Assembly (NCBI GenBank): GCA_963773845.1
Contig: CAVZCU010000009.1
Location: 620,001 to 684,000, forward strand
Direction: 5' to 3'
DNA from: SIAJ01 sp963773845
Lineage (GTDB): Bacteria; Planctomycetota; Planctomycetia; Gemmatales; Gemmataceae
Length of the DNA: 64,000 bases
Shown here piece by piece: positions 1 to 7,039 of this stretch. Numbering within the stretch: position 1 is the stretch's first letter; each line of letters begins with the position of its first letter. Position numbers and translations under genes: made by a program. The notes under the pieces are model-generated. The model ran no database searches, had not been told where the DNA came from, and worked only from the letters and a program-made list of their open reading frames with translations.

Positions 1-463
1 GTCGTGGCGGCTTGACCTCGGTCGCGCCCCAACTGAATTCCACCCTGGCAGTGACGCCGTGCCCTTTCAGCCAGCGCCGCGTGAACTCGACCAACTCGGT
101 GGCGATGCGCTTGCCTTCCAGGTCCTTGGGCCCGCGGATCGTCGAATCGTTGGGTACAGCCAACACCCAACTCACCGGCCCACGGCTCACCTTGCTATAG
201 ATCAGTTCGGCCAGTTCGATCACCTTCGATTCATTCTCTTGAATCCAGTCGTGGCCGGTGAGACCGCAATCGAGCGAACCATTCTCGACATAACGCGGCA
301 TCTCCTGCGAGCGGATGAGCGTGCACTGAATCTCGCGATCGTCGATGGTCGGGTAGTAGCTGCGGCTGGCGAACTTGATGTCGAAGCCCGCCTTGCGGAA
401 TAGCTCTGCAGTCGCCTCCTGAAGGCTGCCTGCGGGGAGACCGAGTTTGAGGATGTTGGACAT
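1..463 (-). CDS. hisG: ATP phosphoribosyltransferase HisG (3' part beyond the window)
   Basis: First enzyme of histidine synthesis: condenses ATP with PRPP to phosphoribosyl-ATP in the cytoplasm. The reading frame starts with ATG at 463 (MSNILKLGLPAGSLQEAT) and stays open to base 1, giving about 154 residues. The N-terminal family pattern is clear: KLGLPAGSLQ at the start, RSYYPTIDD near residue 40, LDCGLTGHDW near 75 and the GPxSWVLAVPNDS segment near 105. The C-terminal end lies outside the window. It is the last visible gene of a minus-strand run and starts 20 bases after a TIR-domain gene, which makes co-transcription with hisI and the TIR pair likely. Family assignment is firm; short or long HisG form cannot be decided. 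Confidence 0.93.
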   Translation of the reverse strand, partial: MSNILKLGLPAGSLQEATAELFRKAGFDIKFASRSYYPTIDDREIQCTLIRSQEMPRYVENGSLDCGLTGHDWIQENESKVIELAELIYSKVSRGPVSWVLAVPNDSTIRGPKDLEGKRIATELVEFTRRWLKGHGVTARVEFSWGATEVKPPR

Positions 464-483
464 GCCAGAAGTCTGTGGGCTAT

Positions 484-894
484 TCACGCAGGAACGCGTT
501 CGGGGAGCTTGCGAAGAGCCGCCAGAAACTTCGGGAAACCCTTCCACAGCGGAAACGCGGGATATCGCTTGAAGAATGTTGGGAGATCGGCTGGCTTGAC
601 GTCGTTCAACAAGAACAAGACGGGCAACTCAAGCGCGAAGGCCCCGCCCACTTCGAGGAGCATCACTGGCGCTTGGACGGACGATCGGGACGCGATGGCC
701 ACGTAGGCACGGCTTGCCGCGAGCACCGTCTGGATGTGATCCTCCGCGTATTGTTTGGCCGGCAGATCCGACAACGAAGCATGGTAAGTAAGTTCCGCTT
801 CGTCGAGACGTTGCTGAACAGCCTGAGCCAGTGCCAGGTCGGAGGATGCGTGACTCAGAAAGATGTCGAACCGCTCTGTTTCGCCGTAATTCAT
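484..894 (-). CDS. TIR-like domain protein, second of a tandem pair
   Basis: 136-residue protein made of one TIR-type fold. The start chosen is ATG at 894, whose ATGA overlaps the stop of the upstream TIR gene, so the two are translationally coupled. Visible features are the opening FDIFLSHASSD (residues 9-19), an alternating-strand core with AYVAIASR (64-70) and LLEVGGAFAL (79-88), where Glu81 sits at the place of the usual TIR catalytic glutamate. The tryptophan that usually precedes it is missing (QAPVML instead), so enzymatic activity is less certain than for the first gene. Known bacterial TIR proteins act as NAD-consuming effectors, as signal producers in Thoeris-like defence, or as scaffolds. 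Which applies here is not visible. A longer upstream reading frame exists but overlaps the first gene. Confidence 0.75.
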   Translation of the reverse strand: MNYGETERFDIFLSHASSDLALAQAVQQRLDEAELTYHASLSDLPAKQYAEDHIQTVLAASRAYVAIASRSSVQAPVMLLEVGGAFALELPVLFLLNDVKPADLPTFFKRYPAFPLWKGFPKFLAALRKLPERVPA

Positions 895-1295
895 TTCCGT
901 GCCTCCACTCGGCTTCGCAAGTCCGCCAGATAACTGTCGAAATCGTTTAACTGAAACGCTCGCGTCATCGCAATCGTTGGAATGTGGTCCACCGAGGCAT
1001 TGTAACAGATTGGAACGATCCGTTTCCGGAACGCCTTCGCCATTGCGACTTCCATTACTACCCATTGGCGAGTGTGCGAAATGGCAGTCATCAGCAGCAA
1101 CATTTCATTGGAGCGTTCCATCTCGGTCAGGAGCACCTCTGGAATATGGTCGCCACCCGCAATGTCCCGATCGTCGCGAAAGGCGACGACCCCAGGAATC
1201 GCTTCGATCTTCTCACAGATAACGCGAGCGATCCATTTGTCGCCGGTTGCGTGACTGATGAAGACACGATGCGGCTTCGTTCGTTTGGCAGTCAT
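891..1295 (-). CDS. TIR-domain protein, first of a tandem pair
   Basis: 134-residue single-domain TIR protein. It opens with HRVFISHATGDK (residues 9-20), has the BB-loop-like RDDRDIAGGDHIPEVLL (40-56) and the catalytic-type helix WVVMEVAMA, with Trp78 and Glu82 in the usual spacing. In the family this Glu is the NAD-cleaving residue, so NADase or cyclic-ADP-ribose-type chemistry is plausible but inferred. The start lies only 2 bases after the hisI stop and its stop overlaps the next TIR gene in ATGA. The pair therefore sits in the middle of a hisI-hisG operon, an unusual place for a toxic effector. No signal peptide or membrane segment is visible. Confidence 0.85.
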   Translation of the reverse strand: MTAKRTKPHRVFISHATGDKWIARVICEKIEAIPGVVAFRDDRDIAGGDHIPEVLLTEMERSNEMLLLMTAISHTRQWVVMEVAMAKAFRKRIVPICYNASVDHIPTIAMTRAFQLNDFDSYLADLRSRVEARK

Positions 1296-1297
1296 GC

Positions 1298-1675
1298 TTA
1301 GCCTTTCGCGCCGTACACCGCCTTGGGCTCAAACACCCGCTCGGCGACGACGTGCAATTCGTCCCCTTTCACCTGGCGAAAGAAGCATGACTTGTATCCC
1401 TCGTGGCACGCCGCTCCGCCGATCTGCTTGACCTTGAGCAGCACGGTGTCGGCGTCGCAGTCGATGTAGATTCCGCGTATCTCCTGAACGTGGCCGCTTT
1501 CCTCGCCTTTGCGCCACAGCCGGCCGCGGCTGCGGCTAAAGTAACAGGCTAGACCGGTGCGAACGGTTTCCGCGAATGCCTCGGCGTTCATCCAGGCGAG
1601 CATGAGCACTTCGCCGGTGTCGTCGTCCTGAGCGATGGCCGGGACCACTCCGCCCGTTTTGGTGAAATCAAGCAT
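1298..1675 (-). CDS. hisI: phosphoribosyl-AMP cyclohydrolase HisI
   Basis: Third step of histidine synthesis: zinc-dependent hydrolysis of phosphoribosyl-AMP. 125 residues, normal for a stand-alone HisI without the HisE pyrophosphohydrolase domain. Diagnostic motifs are LMLAWMN (24-30), SRSRGRLWRKGEESGH (47-62), the metal-binding DCDAD (72-76) and CHEGYKSCF (90-98). It begins 5 bases after the stop of the upstream membrane protein and is followed 2 bases later by the TIR pair and then hisG, so it lies inside one transcription unit. No other his genes are in the window. Confidence 0.95.
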   Translation of the reverse strand: MLDFTKTGGVVPAIAQDDDTGEVLMLAWMNAEAFAETVRTGLACYFSRSRGRLWRKGEESGHVQEIRGIYIDCDADTVLLKVKQIGGAACHEGYKSCFFRQVKGDELHVVAERVFEPKAVYGAKG

Positions 1676-1680
1676 GGTGT

Positions 1681-2250
1681 TTAGTCCACGTAGTCCTGCT
1701 CTTCGGAGTTACCCCGCAAGGCGACGCGGCGAAATTCTCGCTTCACTTCGGAGTTGTTCAGAACGACCAGAGCCCAGATTCCGAACGGCAGGATGAAGAC
1801 GCTGCACAATCCAAATAGTGCGATAGATGCAACCGCCAGGATCGCGGCGGTCATCGCCAAGCCCCAGTTTCTGCACTGCCGCATGCGGCTGCCACCCATG
1901 GCGACCACAAGGCAGGCGGCCGCGGATACTCCGCCGCACGCAATCAAGATGAACGCGGTGAGTTCGTCGTCGGCATTCGGTCGCGCTGGATTGTTGGCGA
2001 ATTCGATCAGCATGAAAATGGCGAGCGCAATGAATCCAAACGAGAGTAAGACACCCACAATCCCGACGATCATGAGGGCAAGACCCGGCCCCCGGACCTT
2101 TTGCCGGGGGTCGGAATAGCCGTACTGCTCGTCGTAGTCGTCGCGATCATCGCCATACTGTCGCCGGCGCGGTCGATCGTCGCGCCAGTCGTCGTCCGGT
2201 CGGCGGCGGGTCCGATCCTCCCAGTAACGGTCATCGGACTCATCGCTCAA
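1681..2250 (-). CDS. acidic-leader membrane protein, paralogue of the gene upstream
   Basis: About 189 residues. I chose the TTG at 2250 because it overlaps the upstream TGA as TTGA and gives a start SDESDDRYW that resembles the start of its neighbour; an ATG at 2361 would overlap that gene by over 100 bases. The N-terminal third is hydrophilic and rich in Asp, Arg and Tyr (DRPRRRQYGDDRDDYDEQYG), then KVRGPGLALM leads into four hydrophobic segments. The end WALVVLNNSEVKREFRRV matches WSLIVLLNSDVRMAFGRV of the neighbour, so the two are tandem duplicates. No known function; the layout (charged cytoplasmic tail plus four helices) is the small DUF-type membrane protein common in Planctomycetes. 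Confidence 0.7.
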   Translation of the reverse strand: MSDESDDRYWEDRTRRRPDDDWRDDRPRRRQYGDDRDDYDEQYGYSDPRQKVRGPGLALMIVGIVGVLLSFGFIALAIFMLIEFANNPARPNADDELTAFILIACGGVSAAACLVVAMGGSRMRQCRNWGLAMTAAILAVASIALFGLCSVFILPFGIWALVVLNNSEVKREFRRVALRGNSEEQDYVD

Positions 2251-2771
2251 AGCGCGGACCCCGCTTTCACTCGACCGAACGCCATTCGGACATCTGAGTT
2301 GAGAAGCACAATCAGCGACCAGATGCCAGGGATCAATCCGATGCAACAGCAACAGTTGCATGGAATCATTGCCAGGATCGACCCCGCGATTGAAAGGCCG
2401 TAACTTTCGAGGTTCTTCATCTTCAACCCGCCGAAGAGGATGAAAAAGCTCCCGACCATTTGCAGCAAACCGGAGATGATGCTCTGCGTTGTCTGCGACT
2501 TGACGAAGTCCTCGTAAGGGGGCAGCTTCTGCTGATTTTGCGGTGGCTGCTTCTTCATCATGTCGACCTGAAAGTCATAAAGCGGCTTCAGCATGAGATC
2601 CGGGTCGACCAAAAGAAGGACGAGTGAACCAATGGAAACGATCAGAGAAATGATCCCAAACCATTGCAGGATCAGCCCGGGAGTCCGCACCCGGGCGCGA
2701 GCTTCCTCGAACCATTGTCCGCGGTCGTCTTCGTCGCGCGAACTGAGGTCCTCTTCGCCGTAGTCATTCAT
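2247..2771 (-). CDS. acidic-leader membrane protein
   Basis: 174 residues from ATG at 2771, preferred over in-frame starts at 2777 and 2786 because a GGAG lies 9 bases upstream of it. An acidic leader (MNDYGEEDLSSRDEDD) is followed by RVRTPGLILQWFGIIS and about four membrane segments, the last carrying the unusual run IPCNCCCCIGLIPG. The C-terminal motif WSLIVLLNSDVRMAFGRV is shared with the next gene, so these are paralogues. No domain with known activity is recognisable. It lies between apt and hisI on the same strand with short gaps, so it is probably co-transcribed with them. Confidence 0.72.
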   Translation of the reverse strand: MNDYGEEDLSSRDEDDRGQWFEEARARVRTPGLILQWFGIISLIVSIGSLVLLLVDPDLMLKPLYDFQVDMMKKQPPQNQQKLPPYEDFVKSQTTQSIISGLLQMVGSFFILFGGLKMKNLESYGLSIAGSILAMIPCNCCCCIGLIPGIWSLIVLLNSDVRMAFGRVKAGSAL

Positions 2772-2799
2772 GGGCATGCACTCCAAAGGATGGTTCGAG

Positions 2800-2898
2800 T
2801 TAGAAGTATCGTTTGACGTCGTCGTCCATTAGCACCACGAGAGGCCGGTCGTCATCCGGGTCGTAGTCGCGGTCGTCGTAATCGTCGTAACGAGGCAT
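2800..2898 (-). CDS. 32-residue acidic small protein
   Basis: Short frame MPRYDDYDDRDYDPDDDRPL...VKRYF, 32 residues with a TAA stop at 2800. It starts 10 bases after the apt stop and ends 28 bases before the next membrane protein. Its Asp/Tyr/Arg-rich composition resembles the leaders of the two membrane proteins that follow, which supports it being a real member of the operon. No good ribosome binding site is visible and the frame is short, so confidence is limited. It might also be the detached remnant of such a leader. Confidence 0.4.
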   Translation of the reverse strand: MPRYDDYDDRDYDPDDDRPLVVLMDDDVKRYF

Positions 2899-2908
2899 GA
2901 CGAGTTCT

Positions 2909-3419
2909 TTAATACGTGACCAGGCTATATACGTCGTACCCTTTCAATCGCTCGCGGCCGCCGAGGAATGCGAGTTCGACCAGGAAGGCGCAACCGGCCA
3001 CACGAGCGCCGGCTTGTTCGATCAGCGCAGCCGGCCTGCATGGTGCCGCCGGTGGCCAGCAGGTCGTCCACTAACAATACCCGCGAGTCGGGCTTCACGC
3101 CGTCCACATGCATGTGCAATTCGGCGGAACCGTATTCGAGATCGTACTTCAAGCTATACGTTCGATACGGCAGCTTGCCCGGCTTGCGCAACGGCACCAG
3201 CGGTTTTTCGAGGCTCAGGGCGAGCGGGGCCGCGAAGAGGAAGCCCCGAGCCTCGGCGGCCGCAATGGCATCGATTGGCCGGCCCCGATAGCGGTCGGCC
3301 AGTAGCCGGACGGACTCGGCGAACGCCGGCGGATGCGCCAGGAGCGGCGTGATGTCCTTGAAAATGATTCCGGGTTTTGGAAAGTCCGGAATGTCGCGAA
3401 TGTAATCGGTAAGCTGCAT
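2909..3419 (-). CDS. apt: adenine phosphoribosyltransferase Apt (one frame break)
   Basis: Purine salvage: adenine plus PRPP gives AMP. The start is ATG at 3419 (MQLTDYIRDIPDFPKPGIIFKD). The family motif GIIFKDITPLL, the AAEARGFLFAAPLA segment and the PRPP loop VLLVDDLLATGGTM (about 118-131) are intact. Just after TGGTMQA, near 3031-3034, one extra base moves the frame. The correct continuation ALIEQAGARVAG...LKGYDVYSLVTY ends at 2909 in the neighbouring frame. With one base removed the gene has 169 residues, normal for Apt. Because both halves are well conserved, a sequence error is more likely than true loss. The start is 37 bases from the divergent acetyltransferase, so the promoters lie in that short gap. 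Confidence 0.88.
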
Positions 3420-3456
3420 GGAGTGTAGGGTATACGACCCGTGGGGAGCCGCACAC

Positions 3457-3909
3457 ATGCGCGTCACAATTCGCCGGGGCCAACCAGGCGATGCCGCCGT
3501 CATTGCCGACTTTAACTGCCGTATGGCCCTGGAAACCGAGCACAAGCAGCTCGATCGCGATATCGTCGGCCGGGGGGTTGTTCGGGTATTCGACGATCGG
3601 GCCAAGGGCTTTTATCTGGTCGCGGATTTGGCCGGGGAAATCGTTGGCCAGCTCATGGTCACGTTCGAGTGGAGCGACTGGCGCGACGGCTGGATCTGGT
3701 GGATCCAGAGTGTGTATGTGCGTGTAGATCAGCGGCGGCGCGGAGTGTTTCGTTCCCTTCATGAGGAAGCGATACGCCACGCCCGGGCCGCGGGCGACGT
3801 GGTCGGCCTGCGACTCTACGTCGAGCGCGACAACACACGCGCCCAGGCGACTTATCAACAGCTGCGAATGATCGATGCCGGATATCGCGTTATGGAAATG
3901 ATGCTCTAA
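3457..3909 (+). CDS. GNAT-family N-acetyltransferase
   Basis: 150 residues from ATG at 3457. The N-terminal strand MRVTIRRGQPGDAAVIADF, the central WIWWIQSVYVRVDQRRRGVFRSL (acetyl-CoA binding motif A, Q/RxxGxG/A type, near residues 78-102) and LRLYVERDNTRAQATYQQL (motif B, near 120-138) are standard for GNAT enzymes. Cytoplasmic; the acceptor substrate cannot be predicted. It is transcribed away from apt and stops before a strong inverted repeat at 3945. Confidence 0.85.
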   Translation: MRVTIRRGQPGDAAVIADFNCRMALETEHKQLDRDIVGRGVVRVFDDRAKGFYLVADLAGEIVGQLMVTFEWSDWRDGWIWWIQSVYVRVDQRRRGVFRSLHEEAIRHARAAGDVVGLRLYVERDNTRAQATYQQLRMIDAGYRVMEMML

Positions 3910-3944
3910 ATTGCTCGGTCGCCGATGCAAAGTCGCTGTGTTGT

Positions 3945-3986
3945 CGCCCAGCGAGCCGCCGACGGACGTCGGCGGCTCGCTGGGCG
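3945..3986. terminator. 19-bp perfect inverted repeat between convergent genes
   Basis: Arms 3945-3963 and 3968-3986 are perfectly complementary with a 4-base loop. The stem is very GC-rich and begins CGCCCAGCGAGCCGCCGAC. It lies between the end of the acetyltransferase and the end of the minus-strand gene at 4011, so it could stop transcription from both sides. There is no T run, so it is either a GC-type terminator or a REP-like repeat. Confidence 0.6.
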
Positions 3987-4010
3987 CCCAATCGGCCTGT
4001 CAGACTCGAT

Positions 4011-4430
4011 TCAAAACGTCTCGGTGACCCAACGGCCCCAAGAGACCAACTCCGTTCCGCCGTTGTTTTTGAGAACATCAACGGCCTGCTCTCGCTCTTT
4101 TTTCTTGCCGTGACAGTAGACGGCGATCATGGTCCCGCCGGTCCGAAGGACCTCGTCGATTCGATGACACAGGTATGCATCATCAGTCAGGTTGTCTTCC
4201 AGCGAACGAACGAATCGGACCCAGCGGCCATGATGAAGGCCGTCAATGTCGAGTTTTTCCGCTCCTTCTTCGCCCGAAAAGATGTCGGTACGATCGTCGC
4301 CGAAGCCGGCGTCGGCAAGCGCTCGCAGGGCGGGCTCATAGTCCTGCCCTGCCGCAAAGAAGGCGGTCACGGCGCCCTTGGGAACAAAAACGTATTTCTG
4401 TGTATGCGGGTCGGGATTAAGACGCACCAT
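4011..4430 (-). CDS. conserved hypothetical protein, DUF1269/GsiB-like stress protein fold possible
   Basis: 139 residues, soluble, no signal peptide. It starts MVRLNPDPHTQKYVFVPKGAVTAFF and shows a repeat of mixed strand-helix units: AFFAAGQDYEPALRALADAGFGDDRTDIFSGEEG and VRFVRSLEDNLTDDAYLCHRIDEVLRTGG, ending with a ferredoxin-like MIAVYCHGKKKEREQAVDVLK. This layout is often seen in small stress-response proteins that track glycine-zipper membrane proteins, but no catalytic motif is present. It is isolated, converging on the acetyltransferase, with a tRNA gene on the same strand about 190 bases upstream. The function is unknown. Confidence 0.65.
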   Translation of the reverse strand: MVRLNPDPHTQKYVFVPKGAVTAFFAAGQDYEPALRALADAGFGDDRTDIFSGEEGAEKLDIDGLHHGRWVRFVRSLEDNLTDDAYLCHRIDEVLRTGGTMIAVYCHGKKKEREQAVDVLKNNGGTELVSWGRWVTETF

Positions 4431-4622
4431 GATGAACCTCGTGGCGTGGGTGTTGGGAATCGCATTTCGCTTGTCAAGCCGCTATTCGCAAGAGCTGTGC
4501 CGGAAGATCAAGCCACGTGTTTTCGCGGAAAAACACGGGAAAATCGTCGGTCGCTGCTCATTCGAGATGTGCGTTGGCGACAATCACTGTGCCGAATGGC
4601 ACAGACGGAATCACAATGGAAA

Positions 4623-4704
4623 TGGCCCGGGTGGGACTCGAACCCACACGCCTTGCGGCACAGGCTCCTAAGACCTGCGTGGCTGCCAATTACACCACCG
4701 GGCC
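4623..4704 (-). tRNA. tRNA-Leu (anticodon UAG)
   Basis: On the minus strand the acceptor arm GGCCCGG pairs with CCGGGCC and is followed by discriminator A; CCA is not encoded. The D arm contains TAATTGGCAG. The anticodon stem CAGGT/GCCTG encloses loop CTTAGGA, giving anticodon UAG for CUA codons. A class II variable arm (TGCC-GCAA-GGCG) supports leucine, and the T arm is GTGGG-TTCGAGT-CCCAC. 82 bases in all. Confidence 0.95.
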
Positions 4705-4890
4705 AGACGACTTCAGTTTACAAGACGAGAGGGGTCCCGTCGCAGGTTCGCCGAGTCGGATGAGGTGCCCAGACACCTGTCCGAACGGGGGAATCCGGGG
4801 ATCCGGACCGAATGCAAAACTCCCCTTTACATGCGGGTCGAATTCTGGCATAGGCCCCCCCGACTTCTGGCGACTGCTCCAGATGGTTCG

Positions 4891-4922
4891 CGCCGCCCTC
4901 GATCGGGGGGTCGAGGGCGGCG
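4891..4922 (+). terminator. 12-bp hairpin ahead of the exported protein gene
   Basis: CGCCGCCCTCGA (4891-4902) pairs with TCGAGGGCGGCG (4911-4922) around an 8-base loop, followed by GTTTTA. It lies 24 bases before the ATG at 4947. It could be a weak terminator of an upstream plus-strand transcript or an attenuator in the leader of the next gene. The gap 4705-4946 otherwise shows nothing. Confidence 0.35.
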
Positions 4923-4946
4923 GTTTTACTCGGGGGAACCATTCCG

Positions 4947-5426
4947 ATGCGCCGTCTCGGTGCCTTTTGCCTCGTTCTCGGCCTCACTGCGCCGACCTTT
5001 GCCGCCGATCCGCCGGCCGAGGAATCCACCTCCATACCCTGGTACCGCTGGCTGTTTCTCGGCGAGCGCTCCAAGCCGGCGGCCCAGAAGCCGGCCGTGG
5101 TCGCTCGGGACGGAACGCCCGGTGCGGCCGCTCCGCTTTCCAAGGAAACGGTAGCCAAGATGCTGGCCGAGGAGCAAAAGGTGTTCTTCGATCGTCTTCA
5201 GGCGATCACCAAAATCAAACAGATTGCGCTCGATCAGGGCGATGAAGAGATGATGCAGAAGGCCCAAGAACTCGAAGCCAAGGCGGAAGAAATTTATCGC
5301 CTGCGCACGGCGAAACTGCCCAATGTCGACGAACTCAAGAGCGACCGGGCCGCGCTGGAACGCGGCCGCGACAACCGACCGGCGACGGCCCAGAAACGCC
5401 CGTCCATTCGGGGGAACGACCGATGA
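4947..5426 (+). CDS. exported coiled-coil hypothetical protein
   Basis: 159 residues. A signal peptide is clear (MRRLGAFCLVLGLTAPTFA, cleavage before ADPP), so the protein is exported. After a Pro-rich linker, residues about 70-135 form a charged helix (KETVAKMLAEEQKVFFDRLQ...AQELEAKAEEIYRLRTAKLPN) likely to be a coiled coil. A GGGGGA ribosome site lies 9 bases upstream of the ATG. Its end overlaps the start of the lipoprotein gene by 4 bases (5423-5426), so both are co-translated and may act together in the periplasm or envelope. No known family. Confidence 0.7.
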   Translation: MRRLGAFCLVLGLTAPTFAADPPAEESTSIPWYRWLFLGERSKPAAQKPAVVARDGTPGAAAPLSKETVAKMLAEEQKVFFDRLQAITKIKQIALDQGDEEMMQKAQELEAKAEEIYRLRTAKLPNVDELKSDRAALERGRDNRPATAQKRPSIRGNDR

Positions 5427-5718
5427 AGAAGTTAGCTGTGTTCACGTCGATCGCGGCCGTTCTCGCCGCCGTCGGCTGCACGACCATGTCGCCGGACAAG
5501 AAATATGCCGCCGATCGGCCGCCGCCATTGGTGGAGAATTCGGACGGTCGAACCAAGCTGCCGACGACCAAATTGTCGGACAGTCGGAAGCCGATCAGTC
5601 AGGAAGATATCAACGAGGATAATTACGTCGATCAAGCGAGAAGGCTGGAGAACAACATGGCGCACGGAAGGCCGTGCGTTCACGCAAGCGGGCCGGTAGC
5701 CGAATCGCAATTGGCTGA
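5423..5718 (+). CDS. small lipoprotein (one frame break)
   Basis: The ATG at 5423 overlaps the preceding gene. A lipobox is visible: MKKLAVFTSIAAVLAAVGC, with Cys19 as lipidated residue, followed by a hydrophilic stretch with DNYVDQARRLENNM. As written the frame runs through the strong terminator at 5718-5757 and into the convergent TPM gene, which is implausible. One base missing near 5661 (ATGGCGCACGG for ATGGCGGCACGG) restores MAARKAVRSRKRAGSRIAIG and a TGA at 5716-5718, right at the terminator. The corrected product has 98 residues. The conserved layout makes an assembly error more likely than decay. Confidence 0.6.
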
Positions 5719-5757
5719 AAAGAAAAGCGGCCGGCTGATGCCGGCCGCTTTTCTTTT
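5718..5757. terminator. bidirectional rho-independent terminator
   Basis: Arms 5718-5735 and 5740-5757 are an 18-bp perfect repeat with the core GCGGCCGGC and flanking A4GA4 / T4CT4 runs, loop TGAT. It gives a T-tract in both directions and separates the plus-strand lipoprotein gene from the minus-strand TPM gene. Confidence 0.9.
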
Positions 5758-5776
5758 GCAAATTCAACGAACAGAC

Positions 5777-6859
5777 TCAAAAGTCGCCGCCACCACCGCC
5801 GAAATCTCCGCCGCCGCCGAAATCGCCACCACCGCCCCAGTCCCCGCCACCCGCGTCGCCGCCGCCCGCGTCGCCGGCGTCACCGCTATCGAAATCACCG
5901 CCCGAATAGTTGTCGTCGCGGAAATCGCCTGAATCTTGAATCGGCTCGCTCGTAGTGTAGTCACCCCCGGTTGCGTTTCCCCCACCATAATCGCTGCTAT
6001 GGGAATGGCCGCCAAAGAAATTGTCGTACATCCACATACCGGCCGCAGCGCCGAACATTCCGCCTAGGAGGCTCGGGAAGAATCCACCACCGCCGTAGCC
6101 GCCACCGCCGTAGCCGCCACCGCCGTAGCCGCCGCCCCCGCCCCCGGCAAAGGCCCGAACGAGAGAGACAATCAGCCAAACGCCGAGCAAGACGCTAATC
6201 GCCAGGCAAATCCAACCGCCGATGCCCCAGCCGCTGTTCCCGGCGTGCTGACCATTATCGTTCTTTGTCGGTGTGATTTTGTGATCAACTTGGTTGGTGC
6301 CGAACGACGCGGGTAGATGCCGGCTTGTATACTCCATCGCCGATATCAGACCGTCGTCGTGTAGCTTCTTCTGCTCGGCTGGCGTTTTGGCAGCCTTCGC
6401 TTCTTTGAACTTGTTGACGAATCGAGACTGAACTTCCTCCCGGTCATCGCGGGTAAAGAACTTGGCCATTGTCTCGCTGACTATCACCGACACGTGCCCC
6501 GGCTGATAGTTAATGGCGATGACAACACCTTTCTCACCGGACGCCTTGTTCTTGGTCCATTCGCGCCAGAACGCCTCTCTCTTGGATCGGTCGTTCTTGA
6601 CTTCGTTGAATCTCTTCAAATCCGCATCGGAAAGCTTGCTGTAGGTCTCGATGTGGACTTCGCGCTCCACGGAGCCTTTATTCTCCGAAATGATCTTCTT
6701 AGCTTTGTCGACCGCATCGTCGGTGAATAGCTTGGCCTTGTCCTCGACGATTAGCTTGGCTGGGATTTGCGCCGGTGCGCGATCCGCACTGGCAGTCGAA
6801 GCGAGGCAATATGCCGCCGCCATCGCTAGTAGCCCGAATCGTCGTATTTGCGAGAACAT
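5777..6859 (-). CDS. TPM-domain membrane protein (YgcG/Psb32 type)
   Basis: 360 residues. An N-terminal signal peptide (LLAMAAAYCLASTASA) is followed by a TPM domain, residues about 30-185: IVEDKAKLFTDDAV, REVHIETYSKL, GVVIAINYQPGHVSVIVSE and the RDDREEVQSRFV helix. A membrane segment is at about 212-232 (GGWICLAISVLLGVWLIVSL). The rest is a very Gly-rich tail with YGGGG repeats, one hydrophobic stretch (FFPSLLGGMFGAAAGMWMY) and DFGGGG repeats at the end. TPM proteins of this layout are anchored with the domain outside the membrane; in other groups they help membrane protein quality control or have phosphatase activity. The role here is not shown. Confidence 0.82.
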   Translation of the reverse strand: MFSQIRRFGLLAMAAAYCLASTASADRAPAQIPAKLIVEDKAKLFTDDAVDKAKKIISENKGSVEREVHIETYSKLSDADLKRFNEVKNDRSKREAFWREWTKNKASGEKGVVIAINYQPGHVSVIVSETMAKFFTRDDREEVQSRFVNKFKEAKAAKTPAEQKKLHDDGLISAMEYTSRHLPASFGTNQVDHKITPTKNDNGQHAGNSGWGIGGWICLAISVLLGVWLIVSLVRAFAGGGGGGYGGGGYGGGGYGGGGFFPSLLGGMFGAAAGMWMYDNFFGGHSHSSDYGGGNATGGDYTTSEPIQDSGDFRDDNYSGGDFDSGDAGDAGGGDAGGGDWGGGGDFGGGGDFGGGGGDF

Positions 6860-7039
6860 ACGATTTCCCCTTGGGAGGACCGTCCGCCTCCCGATTCATC
6901 CCATTATTCGCTTGCCCAACCCCCATCTTCAATCAAATCCTTGCCCTGCGGTCCACTATTATGTCATACGGGTCTTGCAAACGAGTTTGGCCGATTTCGA
7001 CGTCCCGTTCTTTCGGGACATCTGAATTCCGAGGCGAAC

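Noticed and set aside
3418..3456. A longer start of the acetyltransferase at 3418.
   Set aside because: It would overlap the apt start on the other strand and has no similarity; the ATG at 3457 fits the family start.
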